A stretch of 64,000 nt of DNA, from the IMG/VR virus record IMGVR_UViG_3300005826_000294, positions 186,001-250,000 of that record. One strand, 5' to 3'. A program made the position numbers and the translations under genes. The DNA is from a virus. Every line of letters starts with the position of its first letter. Positions within the stretch are counted from its first letter, which is position 1. The notes under the pieces were generated by a model, which was not told the DNA's origin, did not search any database, and was given only the letters and a program-made list of their open reading frames with translations. Below, piece after piece: positions 1-6,961 of this stretch.

Positions 1-590
1 TTTTTTGGATTAAAAGCCGCTTTAATATGATATACATTATTAAAATCAAAAGCGGATAAAGGAAAAATATGATCTATATTATAATTCTCAATATCCTTAG
101 GAAAAGGTTTTAAATATTCAATAATAGCATAATAATCTATTCCATACTCATCCGATTTTGTTTTTCCATTAGAATATGTTTTAAAAGCATAATATAACCT
201 TTGTCTTAGTTTTAATATAATAGAAAATATAGGATCATCTTTCCTTTTTTTCTTATTATAACAATTCCTACACATCTTTTTAGAACATATATTTCTATAT
301 TTGCCACAAATATAACAATATCCTTTATTATTATAACAATTTTTACATATCTGGGTTTTTCTTATATGTATCTCTTTTTCATTACCACAAATAGAACATA
401 TCTTTTTCTTATATGTATATGTTCTTTTATAACAAACATCACATAATTTACTTGTATGAAGTTCCTTTATTTTTCCACATTCTATACATTCTTTTTTTTT
501 TCTCTTATATTGTTTATTATAACATTTTTTACATAACATAGGGGATTTTTTTACAATCTTTTGGCCCCCGCAAACGGAACATTTTTTCAT
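1..590 (-). CDS. HNH homing endonuclease with zinc-ribbon repeats (C-terminus outside window)
   Basis: An open frame starts at the ATG at 590-588 (AAAGGTG six bases upstream) and runs off the left edge with no stop, so the C-terminus is missing. It encodes a Cys-rich N-terminal half with repeated CxxC pairs (CSVCGG, CIECGK, CSICGN, CYICGK, each followed by a CxxCY) and then a segment with NIDHIFPLSAFDF, the first half of an HNH (DH..P) nuclease motif. The layout matches the protein at 20274-20918 closely: a zinc-knuckle array, a basic helix, then HNH. By family this is a free-standing mobile endonuclease gene. The DNA target is unknown. It lies downstream of the capsid gene, next to a second endonuclease gene. 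Confidence 0.75.
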   Translation of the reverse strand, partial: MKKCSVCGGQKIVKKSPMLCKKCYNKQYKRKKKECIECGKIKELHTSKLCDVCYKRTYTYKKKICSICGNEKEIHIRKTQICKNCYNNKGYCYICGKYRNICSKKMCRNCYNKKKRKDDPIFSIILKLRQRLYYAFKTYSNGKTKSDEYGIDYYAIIEYLKPFPKDIENYNIDHIFPLSAFDFNNVYHIKAAFNPK

Positions 591-612
591 GAAAGCACCT
601 TTCAGGTTAGAG

Positions 613-637
613 TCGTCGCGACGAAAATTGTCGACAA
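613..637. repeat. Two adjacent perfect palindromes
   Basis: TCGTCGCGACGA (613-624) and TTGTCGACAA (628-637) are perfect inverted repeats three bases apart. They are GC-rich islands in the short AT-rich gap between two endonuclease genes. No T-run follows on either strand, so a terminator is unlikely. They could be a protein-binding operator or a recombination site; the function is not known. Confidence 0.5.
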
Positions 638-658
638 AAAAATGAATAAAAATTCTAA

Positions 659-1591
659 CTATTCAAAATTATTCAAATTTTTTATTATTGTGTCTCTAAT
701 GTTCGTATCTCTATAAGATATTATAATATAATTGAACTTATTATCATTATAATACTTTATTTTTTCATTATTATCATATGGGTATTTTCTGCTATTTTTC
801 ATTCCATCTACTTCAATCCAAATCCCATCTGTATAAAAATCACAAGTCCAAGACCTATTATTACAAACTCGCTTTTCATATTCGTAATTTTTTATTAATC
901 CTTTATTCTTTAAATCAAATAAAATATCTCCCGTTTTCTTTTCTATGGAAGATAAATATTTATTGCCATCATTACCCTTATGAATATGTCTTCCATAGAA
1001 AATATCTTTGGTTTTATAATTTTTATCAATTTTCTTCATAATATCTTCCCATAAAATATTATCAAATTTCTTTTTTATAGTATTACAACTATAAGGAAAC
1101 TTACCATTTTCTTTTGCCTTCCTTATACTCCAATACTCTAAACATCTAATATTATTATTTTCTCTATACCATTTTTTTAGAGCATTTATAATATCCTGTT
1201 TATCTATATTTTTGGCATTTATGACAGGAATTTCAGCCTCTAACAGTAGTTTAGTCCAAGACCCAAATATTTTTTTAATTGTTAAAGAAGTATATCTAAT
1301 ATTAGAATATGTAAAATATTCTTCCTGAGATGGAGTTTTACCTATTTTATTATATACATTTATTAAATCATCAATAATATTTTTTTTAGATTTATTTCTC
1401 ACCTGATTTGGCTTCATACCAGATGATAAAAGAGCAATCTCTAATGATCCAAATGCTCTTTTATAAGCATTAATACTATACTTACTACCATTCTTTAAAC
1501 TTAAATCTTCTTTCTTTGGTGTCCTTCCTAAACTATATTTTAAACTAATTAAATTATTAATTAAATCATCATCACTTATTTTATTAGACAC
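659..1591 (-). CDS. Free-standing homing endonuclease, HTH repeats plus PD-(D/E)xK-like nuclease
   Basis: 310 aa. Start is GTG at 1591 with GGAGAAAAA directly upstream. The N-terminal two thirds hold about three repeats of the type LIxxYxxxGKTPxxxEYxxxxxxxxxTIKKxFGSWxxLL, matching the homing-endonuclease-associated DNA-binding repeat. The C-terminal part has WTCDFYTDGIWIEVDGMK followed by NYIIISYRDT, a pattern like PD-(D/E)xK or Vsr nucleases (catalytic Asp, then E-V-D). It follows the capsid-gene terminator. It has no intron signature of its own, so it is probably a solo mobile endonuclease. The family call rests on the repeats and the nuclease core; the cleavage site is unknown. Confidence 0.7.
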   Translation of the reverse strand: MSNKISDDDLINNLISLKYSLGRTPKKEDLSLKNGSKYSINAYKRAFGSLEIALLSSGMKPNQVRNKSKKNIIDDLINVYNKIGKTPSQEEYFTYSNIRYTSLTIKKIFGSWTKLLLEAEIPVINAKNIDKQDIINALKKWYRENNNIRCLEYWSIRKAKENGKFPYSCNTIKKKFDNILWEDIMKKIDKNYKTKDIFYGRHIHKGNDGNKYLSSIEKKTGDILFDLKNKGLIKNYEYEKRVCNNRSWTCDFYTDGIWIEVDGMKNSRKYPYDNNEKIKYYNDNKFNYIIISYRDTNIRDTIIKNLNNFE

Positions 1592-1600
1592 TTTTTCTCC

Positions 1601-1628
1601 AAATAAAAAAGACCCGATTTCTCGGGTC
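1601..1628 (-). terminator. Rho-independent terminator after the capsid gene
   Basis: Stem GACCCGA/TCGGGTC (1611-1617 with 1622-1628) with a four-base loop. On the minus strand it is followed by TTTTTTATTT (1610-1601). It lies 28 bases past the capsid stop codon. The plus strand also has a T-run (1629-1633), so it may work in both directions. Confidence 0.85.
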
Positions 1629-1655
1629 TTTTTAAATATTACTTATTTGGTTTTA

Positions 1656-2189
1656 TTAGCCTACGGCTACAGACTTACGACCAACAGCAACACCTCTTGG
1701 GTTAACAACACCAATTCCTATGATTTCCGATACAACCCATCCAAGCTTTAACTGTTTAGGTTCATCGGCTGGTAGTACCTCGATGTCCTGACGGACAGGC
1801 ATTACACCTACGAACTCTGGATCGGCAGCACCAAAAATAGTTCCAGGTGGAACAATCTTGGAAACGATGATATCCGCACCCCAGATATGAGCATATAGCC
1901 CGGTCTGAAGAACTTCTCTCATTGTTACTGGATCTACCTCACCACCAGTAGCGCCCTGACCACCACCAGTAGCCCAATTTAGAATATCATTAAACTCAAT
2001 AATATTCATGAGGAACTTTGTAGTTACAAGGTCCCAACGATCAATCTGAACCTTGATCTCGGAGAGATCGCGTTTCAGAAGACCAGCATCGGCAACATCC
2101 TGAGCAGTGTTTTCACCACCGAAGGTTGCGTCAGCAGAAAAGTCAAGAGCTGCGAAAATATTAGCATCTTCCTGTGCCTGAATCTCTTG
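1656..2189 (-). CDS. Major capsid protein, exon 4 (C-terminal half)
   Basis: This exon encodes the last 177 residues of the major capsid protein, starting QEIQAQED and ending VAVGRKSVAVG. It includes the region GADIIVSKIVPPGTIFG and PVRQDIEVLPADEP, typical of the axial domain and P-domain end of HK97-fold capsid proteins of large phages. The exon begins directly after the intron-terminal G at 2190. Joined to exon 3 (ending ...QKAR) it reads through in frame: CGT|CAA GAG. A TTG three bases upstream could be mistaken for a start, but no ribosome-binding site supports it. The bidirectional terminator lies just downstream. Confidence 0.88.
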   Translation of the reverse strand, partial: QEIQAQEDANIFAALDFSADATFGGENTAQDVADAGLLKRDLSEIKVQIDRWDLVTTKFLMNIIEFNDILNWATGGGQGATGGEVDPVTMREVLQTGLYAHIWGADIIVSKIVPPGTIFGAADPEFVGVMPVRQDIEVLPADEPKQLKLGWVVSEIIGIGVVNPRGVAVGRKSVAVG

Positions 2190-3204
2190 CAAATTGTTAA
2201 TAATTCTAAAGAATTATCCTAATTTCTTAGGTCTACATCTCTCAATGTAGTTCAGACTATATCATCATCCTTTTTCAAGGAGCTTGGCGTTTAGTCGTTG
2301 AGGAGCGAAAGTTTATAACCCATTGAAGGTATAATATAAGGTTTAATTAATTTAGAAAGTTTTATACTATTTTCTTTATTAAAAGTTAAGTAATAGTATT
2401 TCTTTTCCCTATTATTATATTTATAAACATTACAAATTATGTCAAATTTATCAAATATTTTAGTTAAAACTTCATTTTCTTCTTTTGTAAAACTTTCTGT
2501 ACAAAGTTTCATATTATATTTTCTTGTATTACCATCATCCATAAACCATATAGCAATTGAATAAGGTGTTATAAGATTAATTAGTTCTTCTTTGATTATT
2601 TTTTTGTCTTTATAAAATAAATTGTGGAAAAACTCAAAATCTTTATGTCCAATGGTAGTAATACTATATAATGTTGAATTTCTTGTTTTTTGTATTGTTT
2701 TATGAATATCTGTTGTGATAAAATTAGATAATAAATCTTTTTTATATTTAAGATAATCTAATTGTTTTTCACCATGACATACAGCAAATCTTTTTAACTT
2801 TCCTTTGCTAATATGCCCATCACCTAATAAAGATCCTATAACAAATTCTTTTTGTTTTTGTGTTAATGGAACTTGTCGCAAATGATAATATTTTCTTTCA
2901 ACACTGCGAATAGGTTTAATTTTATATTCCTTGAACCATCGGTTTATTGTTCTTTCTCCAACATTATATTGTTTTCCTAATAACTTTATACTTTTTATAG
3001 TTGTTATATATAAATCTAACAACTCTTCTTTTGATGGTTTTGACATAATTTCCTTTCCTGCTGATTGTCTGTTTCATTTTAACAATTTTAACTTTATTAT
3101 CTTTCTAAATTAGCTTCTGTGCTTAATTTATTTAATTAACAAAGTATGTTAAACCTTCAGATGTTCCAGCATACAGCCAAGTTTAAAGCCCGCCGTAGAG
3201 ATTA
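2190..3204 (-). ncRNA. Group I intron 3 in the capsid gene
   Basis: 1015 nt between exon 3 (ends ...GCCCGT) and exon 4 (starts CAAGAG). Group I signs: the 5' exon ends in U and pairs over nine bases with an internal guide (exon AAAGCCCGU with intron GCGGGCUUU, terminal U-G wobble). Other signs are a Q-like element AATCAGCAGGAAAG near 3055, an R-like CGACTAAACGCC near 2292, an S-like GATATAGTC near 2260, and a terminal G. The intron begins TAA, like the other two. The LAGLIDADG ORF lies between Q and R, in the P6 region. Confidence 0.88.
2291..3046 (-). CDS. Intron-encoded LAGLIDADG homing endonuclease
   Basis: 251 aa, starting at ATG 3046 behind GGAAAGGAAATT. The N-terminal ~45 residues look like a helix-turn-helix (LYITTIKSIKLLGKQYNVGERTINRWF). 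Two LAGLIDADG-type helices follow, FVIGSLLGDGHISKG and AIWFMDDGNTRK, each with its acidic catalytic residue, so it should act as a single-chain double-motif enzyme. It closely resembles the ORF in intron 2, including the YYYLTFNKENSIKLSKLIKPYIIPSMGYKL tail region. It lies wholly inside group I intron 3 and presumably mobilises that intron; it may also act as a maturase, as some relatives do. Confidence 0.9.
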   Translation of the reverse strand: MSKPSKEELLDLYITTIKSIKLLGKQYNVGERTINRWFKEYKIKPIRSVERKYYHLRQVPLTQKQKEFVIGSLLGDGHISKGKLKRFAVCHGEKQLDYLKYKKDLLSNFITTDIHKTIQKTRNSTLYSITTIGHKDFEFFHNLFYKDKKIIKEELINLITPYSIAIWFMDDGNTRKYNMKLCTESFTKEENEVLTKIFDKFDIICNVYKYNNREKKYYYLTFNKENSIKLSKLIKPYIIPSMGYKLSLLND

Positions 3205-3413
3205 ACGGGCTTTTTGCTGAGCTCTGTCGATAACATTAAACCGACGTCTTCTTACCTCAGCAATTCTTACAGTTGGGTTTGAAACAACTTCAAACTCAGG
3301 AACGGTGACTCTGTCACCGAAGACACGCGATTCAGGAGCAGAACCATTGCTGGAAACAACAACGGCCGCTACATCAATATCACGATCATAGACTGGGAGA
3401 GCACCTTGTGGTA
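3205..3413 (-). CDS. Major capsid protein, exon 3
   Basis: 209-nt exon with no start codon of its own. It encodes PQGALPVYDRDIDVAAVVVS through to VRRRRFNVIDRAQQKAR. The first two bases complete the Leu codon of exon 2 (CCG T|TA CCA), giving the VVDPLPQGALP run typical of large-phage capsid proteins. The frame then closes at TAA in intron 3, so the protein can only be made after splicing. VFGDRVTVPEFEVVSNPTVRI fits the N-arm/E-loop side of an HK97 fold. Boundaries were placed by the group I rule (U before, G after) and by reading frame. Confidence 0.88.
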
Positions 3414-4575
3414 CAATATGTTACTCGTCAAAGACGGACCAAATATTTCTATTTGGTTCTTTATGTTTCCATAAAGTTCAGACTATATCATCACCTTATA
3501 AAGGGCTTAGCATTTAGTCGTTGAGGAACGGCAATTTATATTTCATTGAATCAATAATATATTCACTTATCAACTCACATAATTTAATGGAATTATTTTT
3601 ATTAAACGATAAGTAATAGTATTTTTTACCGCGTTTATTATATTCACAAACTTTACATCGTATTTTAAAATTTGTAAAAATTATATATTGAAGAATTTCA
3701 TTTTCTTTTTTAGTAAATCCCTCTGTACATATTTTCATACAATATGGTTTTGCACTTCCATCATCCATATACCATACTGCCAAAGCAAAGGGAGTAATAT
3801 AATGTATTAAATCATTTCTTATGATTTTTTTTCCATTATCATAAAACAATTTATAAAAAAAATTAAAATCTTGGTGTCCTATAGAAGAACAATGTATTAT
3901 AGTAGAGTTTCGAGAAGATTGTATTTGCTTATAAATATTATTTGATAAATTTCCAATAATATCTTTTTTCCAGAGCAGATAATCAAGTTGTTTAATACTA
4001 TGACCCATTCTTAATCTTTTAAACTTTCCTGATTTTGTTAATGAGCCATCACCGAGTAAAGTTCCTACAATGAACTCTCTTTGTTTTTTTGTTAAGGGAA
4101 TTTTTCTTAGAATATAATATTTTCTTTCTACGTTTGATATTTTTGAAATATTATATTCTTCTAACCAATTATTAACAACTTTTTTCCCTACTCCATAAAA
4201 ACTTCCTATTTGATTAATTGTTAATAATTCTTCGGTATATAGTTTTAAAAGTTCTTTTTTTTCAGGAATATATTTTTTTATATTTCCATCTTTTAAAATC
4301 TTACTAACTTTTTTTCTACTAATCCCAAGAATATTACCAATTTCTCGCATTGTTTTTCTTTCACTACAATACATAATTTTTATTTTTTCAAATAATTCCA
4401 TTTTTGCCTTTCCTGCTGATTGTCTGTTTCATTTTAACAATTTTAACTTTATTATCTTTCTAAATTAGCTTCTGTGCTTAATTTATTTAATTAACAAAGT
4501 ATGTTAAACCTTCAGAGTTTCCAGCATATAGCTAAGTTTTCATTTCTAAATCACTTTAGAAAGCCGCTACTCTTA
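3414..4575 (-). ncRNA. Group I intron 2 in the capsid gene
   Basis: 1162 nt between exon 2 (ends GATCCGT) and exon 3 (starts TACCAC). It begins TAA and ends in G. The guide GCGGC pairs with the exon CCGU. Q-like AATCAGCAGGAAAG near 4410, R-like CGACTAAATGC near 3515 and S-like GATATAGTC near 3487 are present. About 120 nt of its 5' half (around 4400-4525) nearly match intron 3 (around 3050-3172), so one intron probably arose from the other. Confidence 0.87.
3514..4401 (-). CDS. Intron-encoded LAGLIDADG homing endonuclease
   Basis: 295 aa, ATG at 4401 behind CAGGAAAGGCAAAA. Two HTH-like segments at the N-terminus (MREIGNILGISRKKVSKILK and INQIGSFYGVGKKVVNNWL) precede the LAGLIDADG helices FIVGTLLGDGSLTKSG and AVWYMDDGSAKP. 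The C-terminal half is strongly similar to the intron 3 ORF, and the extra HTH explains the greater length. It lies in the P6 region of group I intron 2. The predicted role is cleavage of intronless capsid alleles to drive intron homing. Confidence 0.9.
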   Translation of the reverse strand: MELFEKIKIMYCSERKTMREIGNILGISRKKVSKILKDGNIKKYIPEKKELLKLYTEELLTINQIGSFYGVGKKVVNNWLEEYNISKISNVERKYYILRKIPLTKKQREFIVGTLLGDGSLTKSGKFKRLRMGHSIKQLDYLLWKKDIIGNLSNNIYKQIQSSRNSTIIHCSSIGHQDFNFFYKLFYDNGKKIIRNDLIHYITPFALAVWYMDDGSAKPYCMKICTEGFTKKENEILQYIIFTNFKIRCKVCEYNKRGKKYYYLSFNKNNSIKLCELISEYIIDSMKYKLPFLND

Positions 4576-4643
4576 ACGGATCTACAACAAGAACTCTTCT
4601 TCCTACACCCTGATAATCAAGGTTTCTTCGAATTGGGTTTGCC
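4576..4643 (-). CDS. Major capsid protein, exon 2 (68-nt mini-exon)
   Basis: A 68-base exon encoding (M)ANPIRRNLDYQGVGRRVLVVDP plus the first base of the next Leu codon. This is the N-terminal capsid signature (R-x-L-DYxGxGRRxLxVDPL) seen in T4-type and other large-phage capsid proteins. It lies between introns 1 and 2. The 5' boundary at 4643 is chosen so that all three introns start with TAA and have aligned guide sequences (GTGGCTTT, GCGGCTTT, GCGGGCTTT). One base of slip (ATT|GCA instead of AT|GGCA) is also possible and would give Ile for Met. Confidence 0.82.
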
Positions 4644-5890
4644 CATTTATGTTACAGTTTTCTAATGAAAACGGCTAAAACATTTCTGTTTAGCTCCACA
4701 TTTTTCAACATGGATCGGACTATATCATCATCCAAAAAGGATGTTTGGCATATAGTCTCTGAGGATTTTGAGGTTATTCTTTTAAATTCAATTTGTATTT
4801 CATTGAATCAATAACATAATCATCTATTATATTCTTTAAAAGCCAAGAATTTCTTTTATTAAAGTTTATATAATAATATTTTTTATCATTCCTATTATAT
4901 GCTCCTATTTTAACATTTATATTAAAACAAATTTTTAAAGCATCTTTTAAAATGATATGATCTTTATAAGTAAAGTTTAAACTACATATTCTTAATCCAT
5001 AACCTTTTTCTTCACATGATTTACGATTTAAACTTCCATCATCCATAAACCATATAGCCATAGTAATTGGATTTAAAAAAAGAGCGATATTTTTAGGAAT
5101 AATTTTTACATTATTATCATAAAACATATCTGCATAAAATTTAAACTCTGAATGTGCTATCGATGTAGCTTTTAATTGATTATGGGTTTTTCCTAGAATA
5201 TTTGTTTCAGTTTCATAATATTTTGTAATAAAAGGTTTTAAGTTATTAAATTTCCATAAAAAATATTCTTTTTGTTTTTTTGAATGACTTAGATAGTATT
5301 TATACATATTATTTGTGTTTTTTCTTTGTTTATATATACATCCATCTCCAAGTAGAGTTCCAATTATTATGTTTTTATGATTTTCCGAAAAAGGTATTTT
5401 CCTAACTTTATCGAATTTTTTACTTGAATAGTTGCTTTTACGACCATATCTTTTTAAGATTTTACTTATTGTGTGTCTATCTACTCCAAAAATTTCTGCT
5501 ATTTTATAAACTTTTTCTCCATTATCACATAGTTTAATAATTTCATTAATTTGATGTTCAGAGAATTTTGTAAAAATAGATGTTTTAAATTTACCATAAT
5601 TTGATATACAAAATATTACTTCATCATAAGTTATGTTAAATTTTTCAGCAACTTGATGTGGAGTAAGACCTTTTGTAAAAGCATCCACTACTATTTTTTT
5701 ATCAACTTTCATAATAACCTCAATCTTTCCTGCTGATTGTCCGCGTTTTAAGCATTTTTACTTAAATTGTTTAGATGAACAGACGCTGTGTCTTGCCCGT
5801 ATGATATTTAAGTAGCTTAAACTTTCGGATGTCCCAGCATATAGCCAAATTATTCGATTGGGATTTCTCCCAAAAGCCACCGCTTAGTTA
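4644..5890 (-). ncRNA. Group I intron 1 in the capsid gene
   Basis: 1247 nt, starting TAACTAAG and ending in G. The exon end GGCCAU pairs with the intron guide GUGGCU. The Q-like element GACAATCAGCAGGAAAG is at about 5725-5741, the R-like AGACTATATGCC near 4757 and the S-like GATATAGTCCG near 4722. The 5' half differs more from introns 2 and 3 than they do from each other. The endonuclease ORF again lies between Q and R. Confidence 0.87.
4774..5712 (-). CDS. Intron-encoded LAGLIDADG homing endonuclease
   Basis: 312 aa, ATG at 5712 with GAGG upstream. The N-terminus has two HTH-like stretches (TPHQVAEKFNITYDEVIFCI and KVYKIAEIFGVDRHTISKIL). The LAGLIDADG helices are IIIGTLLGDGCIYKQ and AIWFMDDGSLNRK. 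It shares the closing KKYYYINFNKRNSWLLKNII pattern with the other two intronic enzymes but is clearly more diverged. It lies inside group I intron 1 of the capsid gene and presumably mobilises it. Confidence 0.9.
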   Translation of the reverse strand: MKVDKKIVVDAFTKGLTPHQVAEKFNITYDEVIFCISNYGKFKTSIFTKFSEHQINEIIKLCDNGEKVYKIAEIFGVDRHTISKILKRYGRKSNYSSKKFDKVRKIPFSENHKNIIIGTLLGDGCIYKQRKNTNNMYKYYLSHSKKQKEYFLWKFNNLKPFITKYYETETNILGKTHNQLKATSIAHSEFKFYADMFYDNNVKIIPKNIALFLNPITMAIWFMDDGSLNRKSCEEKGYGLRICSLNFTYKDHIILKDALKICFNINVKIGAYNRNDKKYYYINFNKRNSWLLKNIIDDYVIDSMKYKLNLKE

Positions 5891-6111
5891 ATGGCCTGAC
5901 CCAGGGCAATCTTACCTTCTTGCGTCATCATAGCTCGCTTAATGAGCTCATCTCTCTGCTGATCAGTATAACTGGGGCGCTGAGCTAAACCAGTATTAGC
6001 TGGCTGAAGCTCTTCTAGCACGCTAGCATACTTCACAATCTGTGAAAGAGCATCGCGGACATTACTACCATTAAGCTGTCCTTGCTGCCCATGAGTACTA
6101 AATAAAGACAT
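5891..6111 (-). CDS. Major capsid protein, exon 1 (start of gene)
   Basis: The capsid gene starts at ATG 6111, with AGGAGGAC upstream, and encodes MSLFSTHGQQ...MTQEGKIALGQA in this exon. Splicing exons 6111-5891, 4643-4576, 3413-3205 and 2189-1656 gives 1032 nt: 343 residues plus stop, with no internal stop. That is a normal size for an HK97-fold major capsid protein. Unspliced translation would stop after 75 residues, inside intron 1. The protein would build the head shell. The upstream neighbours are a probable decoration protein and, further up, scaffold/protease genes. The fold is assigned from remembered family motifs rather than a search. Confidence 0.85.
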
Positions 6112-6143
6112 TTTATCTTTGTCCTCCTTGTTAATTTACTTCC

Positions 6144-6174
6144 AAAAAAGTCCCTCCCCAAAATGGAGAGGGAC
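6144..6174 (-). terminator. Terminator hairpin between decoration and capsid genes
   Basis: Stem GTCCCTC/GAGGGAC (6150-6156 with 6168-6174), with further internal pairing, followed on the minus strand by TTTTTT (6149-6144). It ends the decoration-protein transcript just upstream of the capsid ribosome-binding site. It may act as a partial terminator or as an mRNA-stabilising hairpin. Confidence 0.75.
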
Positions 6175-6191
6175 GAAAAACATAACTTTAA

Positions 6192-6845
6192 TTAACCTTC
6201 TACATTATACGAAAAAACTGCTCTCACTGCCGCCTCAGTTGCACCAACTAGCGAAGGTGGTGTAGTAACCAAGAATGGCGAAGTCTCGAACTCAAGAAAA
6301 CGGCCAACAAGCTCGGTGGTACTGCCACTTGCAGAACGAGCAGATGTTGGAGTTAATAGGCCAGCAGCAGTAGCATATAGAGCTGCACCTGGATCACAAC
6401 TAGCATTAGCCATTACAAGACCTAGAGTTGCATGAGTATCTACAGCGTCCATAGAAACAGCATAAAGACCTGGCTTATCCCAACAAGTCATCTTCCCACT
6501 TGCGGCTGCGGTGTGAGGACCAAGATTGGTCCCAGTTGTTGAAAGGCCAACAGGGGTCCCAATTACCTGACCAAATAGAGTTCCATATCCAGTTGTACCA
6601 TCATCAAGTAACCATAGTGGGCGAAGACCAGTTGAAATAGTAGTAGTTACAACAGTACGCTTCACATCAGTAAGATTGGTATAACCATCAAGAACATCAA
6701 AAGCTGCCTTTTCAGTTGTACTGTTTGTACGTGCCGCAGCAGTAACAGTACCAATTTCTCCACCCTTAACGGATGAAAGTTCAGTATCCAGCATATCAAA
6801 CTGTCCTAGGGGCTGGACTCCTGACTGATAAATATAAAGAGCCAT
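6192..6845 (-). CDS. Probable head decoration protein
   Basis: 217 aa from the ATG at 6845 (MALYIYQSGVQPL), which has GGAGG nine bases upstream; the in-frame ATG at 6860 lies on that ribosome-binding site and is not preferred. The protein is rich in Ala, Thr, Gly and Ser, has no charged clusters, and ends AAVRAVFSYNVEG. The composition and the position directly before the major capsid gene, set off by its own terminator, resemble the capsid-decoration or stabilisation proteins of large phages. No motif proves the function. It could also be another minor head protein. Confidence 0.5.
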   Translation of the reverse strand: MALYIYQSGVQPLGQFDMLDTELSSVKGGEIGTVTAAARTNSTTEKAAFDVLDGYTNLTDVKRTVVTTTISTGLRPLWLLDDGTTGYGTLFGQVIGTPVGLSTTGTNLGPHTAAASGKMTCWDKPGLYAVSMDAVDTHATLGLVMANASCDPGAALYATAAGLLTPTSARSASGSTTELVGRFLEFETSPFLVTTPPSLVGATEAAVRAVFSYNVEG

Positions 6846-6924
6846 TTTAATTTCCTCCATGAAATATTGTCTTTGATCTTATCCTCTTATGAGGGTTTTC
6901 AAATCTATATTTTATTATTAGTAG

Positions 6925-6933
6925 ATTATATCA
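6925..6933 (-). promoter_or_regulatory. Candidate extended -10 promoter for the decoration/capsid genes
   Basis: The minus strand reads TGATATAAT, a perfect extended -10 (TGnTATAAT), about 80 bases upstream of the decoration-gene start in a 116-base gap. No good -35 is visible. This would give the two most abundant head proteins their own promoter. Support is the motif only. Confidence 0.35.
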
Positions 6934-6961
6934 TAAATTTTAATTAGTTAGATAGGTTGTC

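Noticed and set aside
2187-2192. TTG at 2192 as the start of an independent 178-aa protein
   Set aside because: It sits across the intron 3/exon 4 joint, has no ribosome-binding site, and the protein is clearly the C-terminal part of the capsid protein.
2190-5890. Capsid gene simply broken into pseudogene fragments
   Set aside because: All four pieces join in frame at group I-compatible sites, with guide pairing and no stop or missing residue; decay would not keep this.
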